A stretch of 64,000 nt of DNA, taken from positions 124,001-188,000 of the forward strand of contig JACKLR010000003.1 in NCBI GenBank assembly GCA_024235795.1. Direction: 5' to 3'. Position 1 is the stretch's first letter. The number at the start of each line of letters is the position of its first letter. Below, piece by piece: positions 25,981 to 35,590 of this stretch. The position numbers and the translations under genes are program-made. The DNA comes from Burkholderiales bacterium. Its GTDB lineage: Bacteria; Pseudomonadota; Gammaproteobacteria; Burkholderiales; Nitrosomonadaceae. The notes below the pieces were generated by a model. The model saw nothing but the letters and a program-made list of their open reading frames with translations, was not told the DNA's origin and searched no databases.

Positions 25981-27399
25981 ATGGCGAAAACATATAGCGC
26001 CGGTGTTAAGGAATATCGGCAAACTTACTGGATGCCTGAATACACCCCACTGGATACAGATATTCTGGCCTGTTTCAAAATCACCCCGCAACCGGGTGTT
26101 GACCGTGAAGAGGCTGCGGCGGCAGTTGCTGCTGAATCTTCTACCGGCACGTGGACAACGGTTTGGACCGATCTTTTAACCGATCTGGACTACTACAAAG
26201 GACGTGCCTACCACATTGAAGATGTACCCGGTGACGACACCTGCTTTTACACCTTTATTGCCTATCCAATTGATCTGTTCGAAGAGGGCTCTGTTGTCAA
26301 CGTATTCACTTCGCTGGTGGGTAACGTATTTGGATTCAAGGCGATCCGCGCCCTTCGTTTGGAAGACGTCCGTTTCCCGATCGCCTATGTCAAAACCTGC
26401 GGCGGTCCGCCTCATGGCATTCAGGTTGAGCGCGATATCTTTAATAAATACGGCCGTGCTTTATTGGGCTGCACCATTAAACCAAAGCTGGGCCTCTCCG
26501 CCAAAAACTATGGACGTGCCGTATATGAATGCCTGCGCGGCGGTTTGGACTTAACAAAAGATGACGAAAATGTAAACAGCCAACCTTTCATGCGCTGGCG
26601 CCAACGTTTTGACTTTGTAATGGAAGCCATTCACAAAGCAGAACGTGAAACTGGTGAACGCAAAGGTCACTATCTGAACGTAACCGCACCAACACCGGAA
26701 GAAATGTACAAACGTGCGGAATATGCCAAGGAAATCGGTGCGCCGATCATTATGCATGACTACATCACTGGCGGCTTCTGCGCCAATACCGGTCTGGCTA
26801 ACTGGTGCCGCGACAACGGCTTACTCCTGCATATCCACCGCGCGATGCATGCCGTACTGGATCGCAATCCGCATCATGGCATCCACTTCCGTGTATTGAC
26901 CAAGATTCTGCGCTTGTCCGGTGGTGATCACCTGCATTCAGGCACTGTTGTCGGCAAACTTGAAGGTGATCGTGAAGCAACACTGGGCTGGATTGATTTG
27001 ATGCGCGAATCCTATGTCAAAGAAGATCGCAACCGTGGTATTTTCTTTGATCAGGATTGGGGTTCAATGCCTGGCGTATTCCCGGTTGCTTCCGGCGGTA
27101 TCCATGTCTGGCATATGCCTGCACTGGTTGCGATTTTTGGTGACGATGCCTGCCTGCAGTTTGGTGGCGGTACACTGGGCCACCCATGGGGTAATGCTGC
27201 TGGCGCTGCTGCCAACCGTGTCGCACTCGAAGCCTGTGTCGAAGCGCGTAACCGTGGCGTACAGATCGAAAAAGAAGGCAAAGCGATTCTGACCGAGGCA
27301 GCCAAAAGCAGTCCCGAACTCAAGATTGCCATGGAAACCTGGAAAGAAATTAAATTCGAGTTTGACACTGTCGACAAGCTGGACGTGGCACATAAGTAA
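25981..27399 (+). CDS. cbbL: RuBisCO large subunit, form IA
   Basis: Form I RuBisCO large chain, the CO2-fixing enzyme of the Calvin cycle; L8S8 with CbbS. It has 472 residues, normal for form IA. Active-site residues are all present: Lys167 in TIKPKLGLS, carbamylated Lys193 in GGLDLTKDDENVNSQ, and the loop-6 Lys326 in GTVVGKLEGDRE. The start ATG follows GGAGAGAAAATT, a strong ribosome site. cbbS follows after 57 bp with its own site. The N-terminal stretch (MAKTYSAGVKEYRQTYWMPE) and the linked cbbQO genes fit the form IA enzymes of autotrophic proteobacteria, rather than form IC. No carboxysome genes are next to it. Confidence 0.98.
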   Translation: MAKTYSAGVKEYRQTYWMPEYTPLDTDILACFKITPQPGVDREEAAAAVAAESSTGTWTTVWTDLLTDLDYYKGRAYHIEDVPGDDTCFYTFIAYPIDLFEEGSVVNVFTSLVGNVFGFKAIRALRLEDVRFPIAYVKTCGGPPHGIQVERDIFNKYGRALLGCTIKPKLGLSAKNYGRAVYECLRGGLDLTKDDENVNSQPFMRWRQRFDFVMEAIHKAERETGERKGHYLNVTAPTPEEMYKRAEYAKEIGAPIIMHDYITGGFCANTGLANWCRDNGLLLHIHRAMHAVLDRNPHHGIHFRVLTKILRLSGGDHLHSGTVVGKLEGDREATLGWIDLMRESYVKEDRNRGIFFDQDWGSMPGVFPVASGGIHVWHMPALVAIFGDDACLQFGGGTLGHPWGNAAGAAANRVALEACVEARNRGVQIEKEGKAILTEAAKSSPELKIAMETWKEIKFEFDTVDKLDVAHK

Positions 27400-27456
27400 A
27401 TTATTTTCCGGCGCATGACAATGCGCCGACAGTTAAATTTATCAGGAGTAATATAA

Positions 27457-27813
27457 ATGTCTGAAGTATTGGATTATAAAAGCCGCTTGAGCGATCCTGC
27501 CAGCCGGAAATTCGAAACATTTTCATACCTGCCGGCAATGGACAAAAAACAAATCAAAAAGCAGGTGGAGTATATCGTCAAAAAAGGCTGGAACCCCGCC
27601 ATTGAACATATTGAACCGGAATATCTGATGGATAACTACTGGTATATGTGGAAACTGCCGATGTTTGGCGAAACCGACGTGGCACGTATTCTGGCTGAAG
27701 CGGAAGCCTGCCATAAAGCCAACCCGAACAACCATGTTCGCTTGATTGGCTATGATAACTTCGCGCAAAGCCAAGGCACATCCATGGTCATCTATCGCGG
27801 CAAAACCGTGTAA
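27457..27813 (+). CDS. cbbS: RuBisCO small subunit
   Basis: A 118-residue form I small subunit. Hallmarks: FETFSYLPAMDKKQIKKQVE (N-terminal helix), WNPAIEHIEPE, NYWYMWKLPMFGE, and HVRLIGYDNFAQSQGTSMVI. It binds four CbbL dimers at the ends of the L8 core. The ATG follows CAGGAGTAATATAA. Co-transcribed with cbbL; a strong terminator 30 bp downstream separates it from cbbQ. Confidence 0.97.
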   Translation: MSEVLDYKSRLSDPASRKFETFSYLPAMDKKQIKKQVEYIVKKGWNPAIEHIEPEYLMDNYWYMWKLPMFGETDVARILAEAEACHKANPNNHVRLIGYDNFAQSQGTSMVIYRGKTV

Positions 27814-27843
27814 CGATTACCATCGGGTATTCAGAATTACCCA

Positions 27844-27877
27844 AAGCCCCCACCCGAAAGGGGCGGGGGCTTTTTTT
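27844..27877 (+). terminator. Rho-independent terminator or attenuator after cbbS
   Basis: AAGCCCCCACCC, loop GAAA, GGGGCGGGGGCTT, then TTTTTTT: a GC-rich stem with a long T-run, between cbbS and cbbQ. It is likely to give far more cbbLS than cbbQO transcript, or partial read-through. Confidence 0.9.
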
Positions 27878-27963
27878 CGGCCGCAGAAACAGCCCGGGAA
27901 CAAGCCATTCTGCGTTCTCGATACGTTTCGATTAGGCCGGCGTTATTAGAACAGGAGTTTGCC

Positions 27964-28770
27964 ATGAGCAAAGTGATTGAACAATATCGTATTAAAACAG
28001 AACCCTATTACCATCCTGTTGCGGATGAAGTGGAACTTTATGAAGCAGCTTATTCCGTGCGCATGCCCATGATGCTGAAAGGCCCTACAGGTTGTGGCAA
28101 AACACGTTTTGTCGAATATATGGCATGGAAACTCAAAAAGCCTTTGATCACCGTCGCCTGTAACGAAGACATGACCGCATCCGATCTGGTCGGCCGTTAT
28201 CTGCTGGATGCCAAAGGCACCAACTGGCAGGACGGGCCACTTGCCGTTGCTGCACGCCACGGCGCCATCTGCTATCTCGATGAAGTGGTGGAAGCACGCC
28301 AGGATACGACTGTCGTCATTCATCCATTAACCGATAACCGCCGGGTATTGCCGCTGGAGAAAAAAGGCGAATTGATCCATGCGCATAAAGATTTTCAGAT
28401 TGTGATTTCCTATAACCCCGGCTACCAAAGCCTGATGAAAGACCTCAAGCAATCAACCAAGCAACGCTTTGGCGCACTGGATTTCAATTACCCCAGTCAT
28501 GAAATCGAAAGCAGGATTGTCGCTCACGAAACCGGCGTTTCCGCGGAAATTGCCGAAAAACTGGTATCGATCGCCGAACGCGCGCGCAATTTGAAAGGTC
28601 ACGGTCTCGATGAAGGCATATCGACCCGCATGCTGATTTATGCAGGCAGCCTGATTGCCAAGAAAGTAGCGCCACATGATGCATGCCGCGTCGCCCTGGT
28701 GCGCCCGATTACTGATGATCCGGATATGCGCGATGCGCTCGATGCGGCTGTATCAACGTTCTTTAATTGA
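27964..28770 (+). CDS. cbbQ: RuBisCO activase-type AAA+ ATPase CbbQ
   Basis: A 268-residue MoxR-family AAA+ ATPase that with CbbO remodels inhibited RuBisCO active sites. Walker A is GPTGCGKT (residues 40-47), Walker B is CYLDEVVEAR (about residues 102-111), with sensor region VISYNPGYQSL and the C-terminal STRMLIYAGSLIAK. The start has CAGGAGTTTGCC before the ATG. It is separated from cbbS by the terminator hairpin and followed, 57 bp downstream, by cbbO, with which it acts as a complex. Confidence 0.96.
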   Translation: MSKVIEQYRIKTEPYYHPVADEVELYEAAYSVRMPMMLKGPTGCGKTRFVEYMAWKLKKPLITVACNEDMTASDLVGRYLLDAKGTNWQDGPLAVAARHGAICYLDEVVEARQDTTVVIHPLTDNRRVLPLEKKGELIHAHKDFQIVISYNPGYQSLMKDLKQSTKQRFGALDFNYPSHEIESRIVAHETGVSAEIAEKLVSIAERARNLKGHGLDEGISTRMLIYAGSLIAKKVAPHDACRVALVRPITDDPDMRDALDAAVSTFFN

Positions 28771-28827
28771 GTATTTCAAAACGAAATGCATTAACAGTAT
28801 CTATTTTACCAATACGCAGGTGACGTC

Positions 28828-31155
28828 ATGAGTATTCATCTTGATGATTACAAAGAATTACTGGAAAATCTGGAGCCTGAATCAACAGCACTGCTCAAGA
28901 ATGCCTGGCCCGAAGCGGTCAAGGTTTTTTCACCGCGCGGGCTGGATAATTACCTTAAAGGGGTATCCGCGCTGCGCAACCTGGGACGGGGACGCAGCCT
29001 GGTTGACTGCTGGATCGACGAAATTCCACAGGTAGCCAAGGAAATTGGCGAGGACGTGATCGTTGAACTTGCGACATCGGTTTTGGCATTGGCCTCAAAA
29101 ACATCTGGGGCAGTCATCGAACTGGTACTGGCTACCGCACCTACGGCGGCCAGGCGTCTGGGTGATGCGAATCTGTTCCTGAATTATCTGCAATTCCTCA
29201 ACACCTTGATTGCCCAGGCGCCGCGCGGTATTCGCCCGATGCTCGACAAACTGGAAATCCTGTTCGAGCAACTCACGCTGGGTGGATTACGCCGTTGGGC
29301 CATGTGGGGCGCACATGCGCACCGTACCGATTACGAGGAACAAGTTCGATATTTTGGCCTGGAATCGAAGGAATCACTGGCCGTTCTGCAGAAAGAACGC
29401 AAAGGCACACTGTTTGTTGACGTACAGCGTCGCATCAACATGTATCTGCGCGCGCTCTGGGCGCGGGATTTTTTCATGAAACCGACATCCGGCGATTTTG
29501 AAACACGCGAAGGCTACAAGCCGTTTATCGAAAACTATTTCATTCATTTGCCGGACGCGTTTGACAATTATGGCGATGTATCAGCCACCGAGGTTTATCG
29601 CGCTGCAGCTGCGCATACCGCAGCACACCTGGTTGAAACAAAGCAACCCATTTCAGCTGAAGGACTCAATCCCATGCAAATGGCTATGATTTCCGTCATT
29701 GAAGACGCGCGTGTGGAAGAACTGTCGATCCGGCGTTTTCCCGGTTTGCGTAAAACCTGGGGCAGCCTGCACACCGCCACACCAGATATGGGCGCCAGCA
29801 TAGGGGATTATCTTAACCGATTGGCGCGCGCACTCGCCGATCCCAGCTATAAAGATAAAGACAAATGGATTACGGAAGGCCGCCGCCTGTTTAAAGCTGC
29901 ACAGGACAAGCTCGACAGCCACCAGATTTCCTGGGATATCGGCGTTCAGCTCGCGCACAGTATCCTGGATAAAAAACTGCCGTTTAATCCGCGTACCGAT
30001 ATACTCACTGCCCCGTATCGTGACGACAACCGCTATTTCTGGGAATTTGAGGAATTTGATTTCAACAAATCCCTGAGTGCCGGTTACGAAGCACCCAAAC
30101 AGGTACGCAAGTATGTCAACGTGATGGAACTGGCCAACGAGATAGAAGTCGAAACCGCCGGTGACGACGCGCAGGAAATCTGGGTGATGGGTTCAGAGTT
30201 TTTTCCGTATGAAGACACCGGCGTCTCATTCAACGACATGGAAGGCAAGGAGCCCGTATCGCCGCCCTTCCATTACTCCGAATGGGATTACCAGATCCAG
30301 TTGGAGCGTCCCGATTGGGCCACAGTACAGGAAAAACGCGCCAAAATGGGCGACATGCAATGCATCGACGAAATCGCCACGCAATACAAACGTGAAATTG
30401 CGCGCATGAAATTCCTGCTCGACGCCATGCAACCGCAGGGCACGCGACGTATTCGCAAACTCGAAGACGGCGATGATATCGACATCAACGCCGCAATCCG
30501 TTCGATGACCGATATTCGTATGGGTATGCAGCCCGATCCCCGCATTATGATGCGTTCGATCCGTAAAATTCGTGATATCTCGGTACTGGTGCTGCTCGAC
30601 ATGTCCGAATCGACCAACGAAAAAGTGGCCGGACAGGAATTCACTGTACTGGAACTCACGCGTCAGGCTTGCGTACTGCTGGCCAACGCCATCGACAAAA
30701 TCGGCGATCCGTTTGCGATTCACGGCTTCTGCTCCGACGGCCGCCATGACGTGGAATATTACCGCTACAAGGACTTTGAGCAACCGTATAATGAAATACC
30801 CAAGGCCAAGCTGGCGGGCATGACGGGACAACTCTCCACGCGCATGGGCGCGGCTATTCGTCATGCCAGCCACTATCTGAAATTGCAGAAATCGTCGAAA
30901 AAACTGCTGCTCGTCATCACCGATGGCGAACCAGCCGACGTTGATGTGCGCGATCCACAGTATCTGCGCTTCGACACCAAAAAAGCCGTCGAGGAAGCGG
31001 GCCGTTCTGGCATTGTTACCTATTGCATGAGTCTCGATCCACGGGCAGATCAATATGTATCAAGGATATTTGGCGAACGGAACTATCTGGTGGTTGATCA
31101 TGTGGAACGCCTGCCGGAAAAATTACCGGTGCTGTATGCGGGATTGACGCGGTAA
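28828..31155 (+). CDS. cbbO: RuBisCO activation adaptor CbbO (VWA domain)
   Basis: A 775-residue protein with a C-terminal von Willebrand factor A domain whose metal site D-x-S-x-S is intact (DMSES, Asp591, in VLVLLDMSESTNEK), and the downstream MIDAS-helping residues (LLLVITDGEPADVDVRD). The long N-terminal part (residues 1-450) carries the CbbO-specific helical region. CbbO binds RuBisCO and delivers CbbQ's ATPase force. It follows cbbQ on the same strand. Its stop codon lies only 33 bp within a convergent decayed gene on the other strand. Confidence 0.95.
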   Translation: MSIHLDDYKELLENLEPESTALLKNAWPEAVKVFSPRGLDNYLKGVSALRNLGRGRSLVDCWIDEIPQVAKEIGEDVIVELATSVLALASKTSGAVIELVLATAPTAARRLGDANLFLNYLQFLNTLIAQAPRGIRPMLDKLEILFEQLTLGGLRRWAMWGAHAHRTDYEEQVRYFGLESKESLAVLQKERKGTLFVDVQRRINMYLRALWARDFFMKPTSGDFETREGYKPFIENYFIHLPDAFDNYGDVSATEVYRAAAAHTAAHLVETKQPISAEGLNPMQMAMISVIEDARVEELSIRRFPGLRKTWGSLHTATPDMGASIGDYLNRLARALADPSYKDKDKWITEGRRLFKAAQDKLDSHQISWDIGVQLAHSILDKKLPFNPRTDILTAPYRDDNRYFWEFEEFDFNKSLSAGYEAPKQVRKYVNVMELANEIEVETAGDDAQEIWVMGSEFFPYEDTGVSFNDMEGKEPVSPPFHYSEWDYQIQLERPDWATVQEKRAKMGDMQCIDEIATQYKREIARMKFLLDAMQPQGTRRIRKLEDGDDIDINAAIRSMTDIRMGMQPDPRIMMRSIRKIRDISVLVLLDMSESTNEKVAGQEFTVLELTRQACVLLANAIDKIGDPFAIHGFCSDGRHDVEYYRYKDFEQPYNEIPKAKLAGMTGQLSTRMGAAIRHASHYLKLQKSSKKLLLVITDGEPADVDVRDPQYLRFDTKKAVEEAGRSGIVTYCMSLDPRADQYVSRIFGERNYLVVDHVERLPEKLPVLYAGLTR

Positions 31156-31720
31156 TCGCCAGCCGCCCAGAATGACTGCATCTGGTATCTCGTAGCGTTC
31201 ATCACCGACGCGAATCAAATGCAGGTCATTTTCTTTGGTTGCACGAAATTCAGGATAGCCGTCCGCCTCGCTTGTGTCCGCGCTGATCGGCAAACCCATG
31301 CGAAAGAAAATCGCACGGGTTCGGCCGCCTGGCTTCTTGATCACAACAGCCGCATAACCACCGCCGGCACGAGCAGCGCCAAATTCACTTTGTATCATCG
31401 GCTGACCGATGGCTAGGACACAAGGAACATTCCCTGTTGCATCGAACTCACCCTGACCCGCGCAGACCGCCATTCTTCAGCAGGTAGGAACGAATAAAAC
31501 TGATCTGCGCAACAATGGTCTCACCCATACTCGGTGGCGGGCAAATGGAATGCGTCACCGCAAGTGGGCCAAACTCGAAACGGCCGCTTGCACCATTACC
31601 ACTGGACTCAGCAAACCATGCACCATTGGCGTCATTGCAATTAAGACGCACAACACCTGTACCGTTACTGTCGAGATTGGCTTATAGGCAGGTTCAGATC
31701 GCCGTAATGGAGAAAAAGAG
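31123..31720 (-). pseudogene. Frameshifted gene with META/HslJ-like domain features
   Basis: Three minus-strand frames must be joined: HYGDLNLPIS (near 31690), then RLNCNDANGAWFAESSGNGA and FGPLAVTHSICPPPSMGETI followed by ISFIRSYLLKNG, then DATGNVPCVLAIGQPMIQSE ending DAVILGGW at about 31160. The middle resembles META-domain proteins (heat-shock HslJ type: FGPLAxTxxxCPPPxM). Two frameshifts and a stop codon (near 31690) show decay, and its last part overlaps the end of cbbO. The full-length ancestor may have been a secreted or lipoprotein; the signal sequence is not visible. Confidence 0.65.
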
Positions 31721-31755
31721 ACGGCGACCAGTGCTTCATTCAGTTTTTACTACGC

Positions 31756-32288
31756 TTATTTTGTTTCCCGGAGTGCTTTTTTGAGTTCTGCTTCACGCGC
31801 TAACCAATAATTTTCGAGCGCTTGTTCGATAGTGGGATTATATCCGTCTCTTTCCAGCTTCCAGCACAAGTACGCAACGATTACGGAAACCTCTTCTATT
31901 TCGAACAACTTGAAGTCCTGACGGGCACAGTCACCCAATGTCCCGCTACCGAACACTTTCGCTATCCGCTTTTTTCCATCATTGGTGTAACGAACACGCA
32001 TAACCGCGTTGCAGGATCTGGATTTACTAATTTCGCTTCGATGTCAGCAATAAGATAGGCGGGCAGGTAAAAACGTAGCGCCCTGCCCGAGAAAAATGAT
32101 AAAGCGCTTCCCCAGCCGTCAGGCGCCTGGTTCAAAAACCCGGCATCCAGCTGTGCCCAATTTGTCTTGTCGCAAAATTCCGCTACGAGCGCCTCGGCTT
32201 CTTCACCAAAACTATCTGTCAAGTCGTCGTTGCCAGGAAAGGAAGTATTTCTGAAAGCGTTGCGTATCTGCGCGATTAGCAAGTCCAT
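31756..32288 (-). pseudogene. Frameshifted gene of unknown family (DUF6714-like)
   Basis: Frame 1 (32288 to 31962) encodes RNAFRNTSFPGNDDLTDSFG, then WGSALSFFSGRALRFYLPAY and RLCVFVTPMMEKSG, then stops. Frame 2 (from about 31980 to 31756) continues as KRIAKVFGSGTLGDCARQDF and KLFEIEEVSVIVAYLCWKLE. The two join at a run of six A bases (about 31972-31977), where one missing or extra A would restore a single protein of about 170-175 residues. It resembles immunity-like or DUF6714-type small proteins, weakly. A sequencing error at the A-run is as likely as true decay. Confidence 0.6.
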
Positions 32289-32425
32289 GTCTATCTACCC
32301 ACACAAATTATCCCAGACGCTCTGCTAACCGGCACCCTTGCAAACAAAATCCATATATGTGGCAACTGCCCCTTCTACCATCATTTTCCCGGGAAAATGA
32401 ACACGTTTAGCACAAGCATCATAGC

Positions 32426-34372
32426 CTATGCATTTCGTAGATCAAAGGCCTTTTTCCAATACGCACGTTGCCGTGCTTCATGATATCTTTCCCCGCGTTC
32501 TTGAATGATTTTTTCCGGAAGTTTTTCTGCGATAAATAAGCGTTTGCTGGTATCAGAAGCTGTATCAGAATGCGTAAGCTCTCCCAGCATATCTGCTTCC
32601 TCTCTGGTTGGATTATTGACTAGCCGGAAAAACGGATCAGCCCATCGCTGGGAAATAAAACTGGCAAACCCCATTTCCAGGACTTGAGGCAGCACCGTAT
32701 CGATAAAATCCTCAATACCACTTTGTACTCGCTGAGCAACATCCTGAATTTTTTTGTCTTCTATATTTTCTTCCAGAACAGGAATAATGCAACCATTTTC
32801 TTCCCGATAGCCTAGGGTAGTTCCGTGGGGCGCCATTAGCGCAAACTCCAGCAGCTCCACACCACCGTTGATAAGGCTCTCGCATAGTTCCCAGGGTTCA
32901 TTCTCGTTGACAAGATAACCATGATAATTATTGCGTGGCAGATAATTGTGGGTCAACATGCCGAATGTTCCCAGATAATAACCACTAATCTGGAAATCTG
33001 TACGCGTGAGTTGCAGGATACGGGAAAATCCTCCCTGCATATTTCCGGCCCAGCCGATATCCTCAATCCCCAGGCGTGTTACGCCTTCAGCAAGTTCGGT
33101 AATATAGCGCATGGGAAGCGGACGTCTCTTCCTTGCTTCGAGTAAAATATCGTTCCAAAGCGAATTGAGTAAATCGAACATTCTCGTATCATGGTATGCC
33201 ACAATTTCATCAGCCGAACGGTATCCAGCCCGTTTGATTTGCTGCAGATATTGATTGGGATTCATGCCCAGTTTACTCAAATGGTGTCCTACCGTTCGCG
33301 CTGCCCGACCACTAAACAGATGCCAAACACGATCTACCGGCATATCTACAAAACTCGGCAGAAGAAGTGCAGCGCGGGAAAAATAGGCGTACCTTAGCTC
33401 GACATCCGGCCCGAGCAGGACTTTGTGCCGCTCAAAAATTTTGTAGGACAGATAGGCATCCCGGGCAAAAAACAGCATGCGCTCAACGCGATTCCGACGG
33501 GCAAGATCAGTCATCCATAAAATCTTACCGAGGAACAGCGGGCCAAAAACCTGAAGTCCGATATCCTCCCAGAAGTCGAACTTTTTTTCCATGATCCGCC
33601 GGCGTATTGAGCCCATGATCAGAGACCATACATGCTCATCATCTGCTGGTTTTACGCTAGGAATGCGGAGACGGGGCTCAACGCGATCAAGCAGGTAGTT
33701 GAACAGCTCAGGCTTAACACCTGCGCCGTTGGCCATCTCGACGTCAGCATGTTTATTGTCACCAAAGTGGATGACTTCGTACGGCTGAACAGAAAATTGA
33801 CTCAATACTTCACCGAACATTGATCCCTCGTGCTTGCTTTTGCGAAGCTCCCAGGAAACCAATAACGTATAAGGCTTATCGTAGCCACACTTGGTAAGCA
33901 GTTTCTCAATAAACCAGGAAGGAAGATACATGTCGGTACATAAAACCACTTTTCGCCCATCTTCTCTTGCAATCGGAAAAAGCGCCTGCATGACAGGATT
34001 TGGATGACAAAAACGGTTTTCAAGGTCAAGCTCCAAGTTTTGCAGGTAGCTGCGTTGTTCCTTTGTTAAACAAAGAAATTCCGAAAGCACATCATAAATG
34101 TCTTCCAATCCCACTTCTGGCGTGTGGTCAGACGCCACTAATCGTTTCCGGGCTTCAGTTTCCGCTTCGACGCGTTTTATTGCGAAATTACAGGCTATTT
34201 TTGGATTCATAAGGCCAAACGCATTGTATTGCAGCTTAGCGGCAGCGACATCAAAAACATCCGTTGGCCGATGTACAGCGCGATGGATCAATGTGTCGAA
34301 GATATCGAACGATACGATTTTAAACTTGGACAGTCTGTTTATATATGTTTCAAGAAGTTTGCTGTTATCCAT
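32426..34372 (-). CDS. HAD-superfamily protein of surface-glycan clusters
   Basis: A 648-residue protein (from ATG 34372) with an N-terminal HAD hydrolase motif FDIFDTL (Asp23 and Asp26) and later CTDMYLPSWFIEKLLTKCGY and HFGDNKHADVEMANGAGV, which correspond to the HAD loops. Residues beyond 230 form a second domain with FFARDAYLSYKIF and RYAYFSRAALLLPS, as in predicted HAD proteins encoded with glycosyltransferases. The ORF is open 18 codons further upstream, but those codons overlap the preceding gene; ATG 34372 leaves a 26-bp gap. It probably dephosphorylates or transfers a phosphate group on a polysaccharide precursor; the exact role is unknown. Confidence 0.78.
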   Translation of the reverse strand: MDNSKLLETYINRLSKFKIVSFDIFDTLIHRAVHRPTDVFDVAAAKLQYNAFGLMNPKIACNFAIKRVEAETEARKRLVASDHTPEVGLEDIYDVLSEFLCLTKEQRSYLQNLELDLENRFCHPNPVMQALFPIAREDGRKVVLCTDMYLPSWFIEKLLTKCGYDKPYTLLVSWELRKSKHEGSMFGEVLSQFSVQPYEVIHFGDNKHADVEMANGAGVKPELFNYLLDRVEPRLRIPSVKPADDEHVWSLIMGSIRRRIMEKKFDFWEDIGLQVFGPLFLGKILWMTDLARRNRVERMLFFARDAYLSYKIFERHKVLLGPDVELRYAYFSRAALLLPSFVDMPVDRVWHLFSGRAARTVGHHLSKLGMNPNQYLQQIKRAGYRSADEIVAYHDTRMFDLLNSLWNDILLEARKRRPLPMRYITELAEGVTRLGIEDIGWAGNMQGGFSRILQLTRTDFQISGYYLGTFGMLTHNYLPRNNYHGYLVNENEPWELCESLINGGVELLEFALMAPHGTTLGYREENGCIIPVLEENIEDKKIQDVAQRVQSGIEDFIDTVLPQVLEMGFASFISQRWADPFFRLVNNPTREEADMLGELTHSDTASDTSKRLFIAEKLPEKIIQERGERYHEARQRAYWKKAFDLRNA

Positions 34373-34398
34373 GGTTGAGAGGCACGGGGAATCTCTTT

Positions 34399-35478
34399 TT
34401 AGCGTCCATTCCGAATGAGATACCACAATTTGATCTGACGAATCGCACTGCCAATTCCCTCTGAGAATAGAATCCGGAAAAATTTGCTAACGGTTCGCAA
34501 CTTCTGACCAGATGTCATCCACATTGAAACCAGTTCCCCCATGCGCCGCAATCGCAAGCTATAATTTTGACCCGCCAGTTCACGCTGCGAATGTGCAGGA
34601 AGGGCATTGATTGCTTTTTCCATGTGGTGGATAGCTTGACGCAGAGCGATATGCGCTCCCATGCCAATTCTATTTTCAGTGAAATCTTTTCTAAGCCACT
34701 CATTTTTGAGCATGGTGGCATAAAATTCATGACGGGATTTACCGGCGAATATAGAATTGCCGTATATAGACTGATCGGTAATCCGGTGATGGTAGAACGC
34801 CAGGAATTGAGGAATGATATACACGTCACACCGGCTCATGAAACGGATATTAAAATCCCAGTCTCCGAGAACAGGAAGGTCAGCGCGGAAAAAATCAATA
34901 GCCTGGGCCGCGTCGTATCTAAAGAGAAACTGTATGGGAGCGAACTGATTCTCGGTCAAAAGCTCGTCTAAAGATACGAGGCCACGTTTTTCAGAAGTGC
35001 GGTAGGGCACTGTCCTGTCAATATAAACAACAGAGCCTTCCACGCGTTCATAGACTGTATTTGCCAATGTTACAACACCGGCAATATTGGGTAATTCTCT
35101 GCTGATTTGTTCAATTTCAGCAACAGAAATGGTAAGAAATTCTGGAGCCCAGCTGTCATCATCGTCGTGTATAACCAGGTAACGTGTTCTGATGGATCGT
35201 ATACCTTTATTGCTGGCAGCTTCCATTCCGAGAGAGGATGGGTTGTGGATCACAGATATGCGCTCTCGCAATTGTGATGCATAGTGATCAACAAGCTGAT
35301 CGACAACAGCTGGATCACCTCCATCATTAACAATGACCAAATACCAGTCTTCATAGCTCTGATTGACGATACTTTCAAGGGCACGCTTTAATAGAACGGG
35401 ACGATCTTTTGTACGGGTGATAATGCCTACTGTCGCGTCCATATCGGATGCATTAATTCCCATATTGTTATTTATCAA
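34399..35478 (-). CDS. Family 2 glycosyltransferase
   Basis: A 359-residue GT-A fold enzyme. The first strand VGIITRTKDRPVLLKRALES (residues 16-35) and the metal-binding DDDDSW region (VIHDDDDSWAPEFL, about residue 105) define GT2. It is followed by acceptor-side elements (AQAIDFFRADLPVLGDWDFN). It should transfer a sugar from a nucleotide donor in cell-surface polysaccharide synthesis. It lies in a minus-strand run with another GT2 and a sulfotransferase-like gene. Base composition is AT-rich. Confidence 0.9.
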   Translation of the reverse strand: MINNNMGINASDMDATVGIITRTKDRPVLLKRALESIVNQSYEDWYLVIVNDGGDPAVVDQLVDHYASQLRERISVIHNPSSLGMEAASNKGIRSIRTRYLVIHDDDDSWAPEFLTISVAEIEQISRELPNIAGVVTLANTVYERVEGSVVYIDRTVPYRTSEKRGLVSLDELLTENQFAPIQFLFRYDAAQAIDFFRADLPVLGDWDFNIRFMSRCDVYIIPQFLAFYHHRITDQSIYGNSIFAGKSRHEFYATMLKNEWLRKDFTENRIGMGAHIALRQAIHHMEKAINALPAHSQRELAGQNYSLRLRRMGELVSMWMTSGQKLRTVSKFFRILFSEGIGSAIRQIKLWYLIRNGR

Positions 35479-35590
35479 TGAGGCTAAAAAAATGCTTTTT
35501 GTGAAAAATTGTGTGTATTTGCTCTGTTTCTAATTATACCAGTCATTATTGCTTGGAAACAGATTATGAAAACCACTTAGGCACATTACA

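Noticed and set aside
31962..32001. Programmed -1 frameshift at the A-run in the DUF6714-like gene
   Set aside because: The heptamer A-AAA-AAG is not in the correct phase of the upstream frame, so a mutation or base-calling error is simpler.
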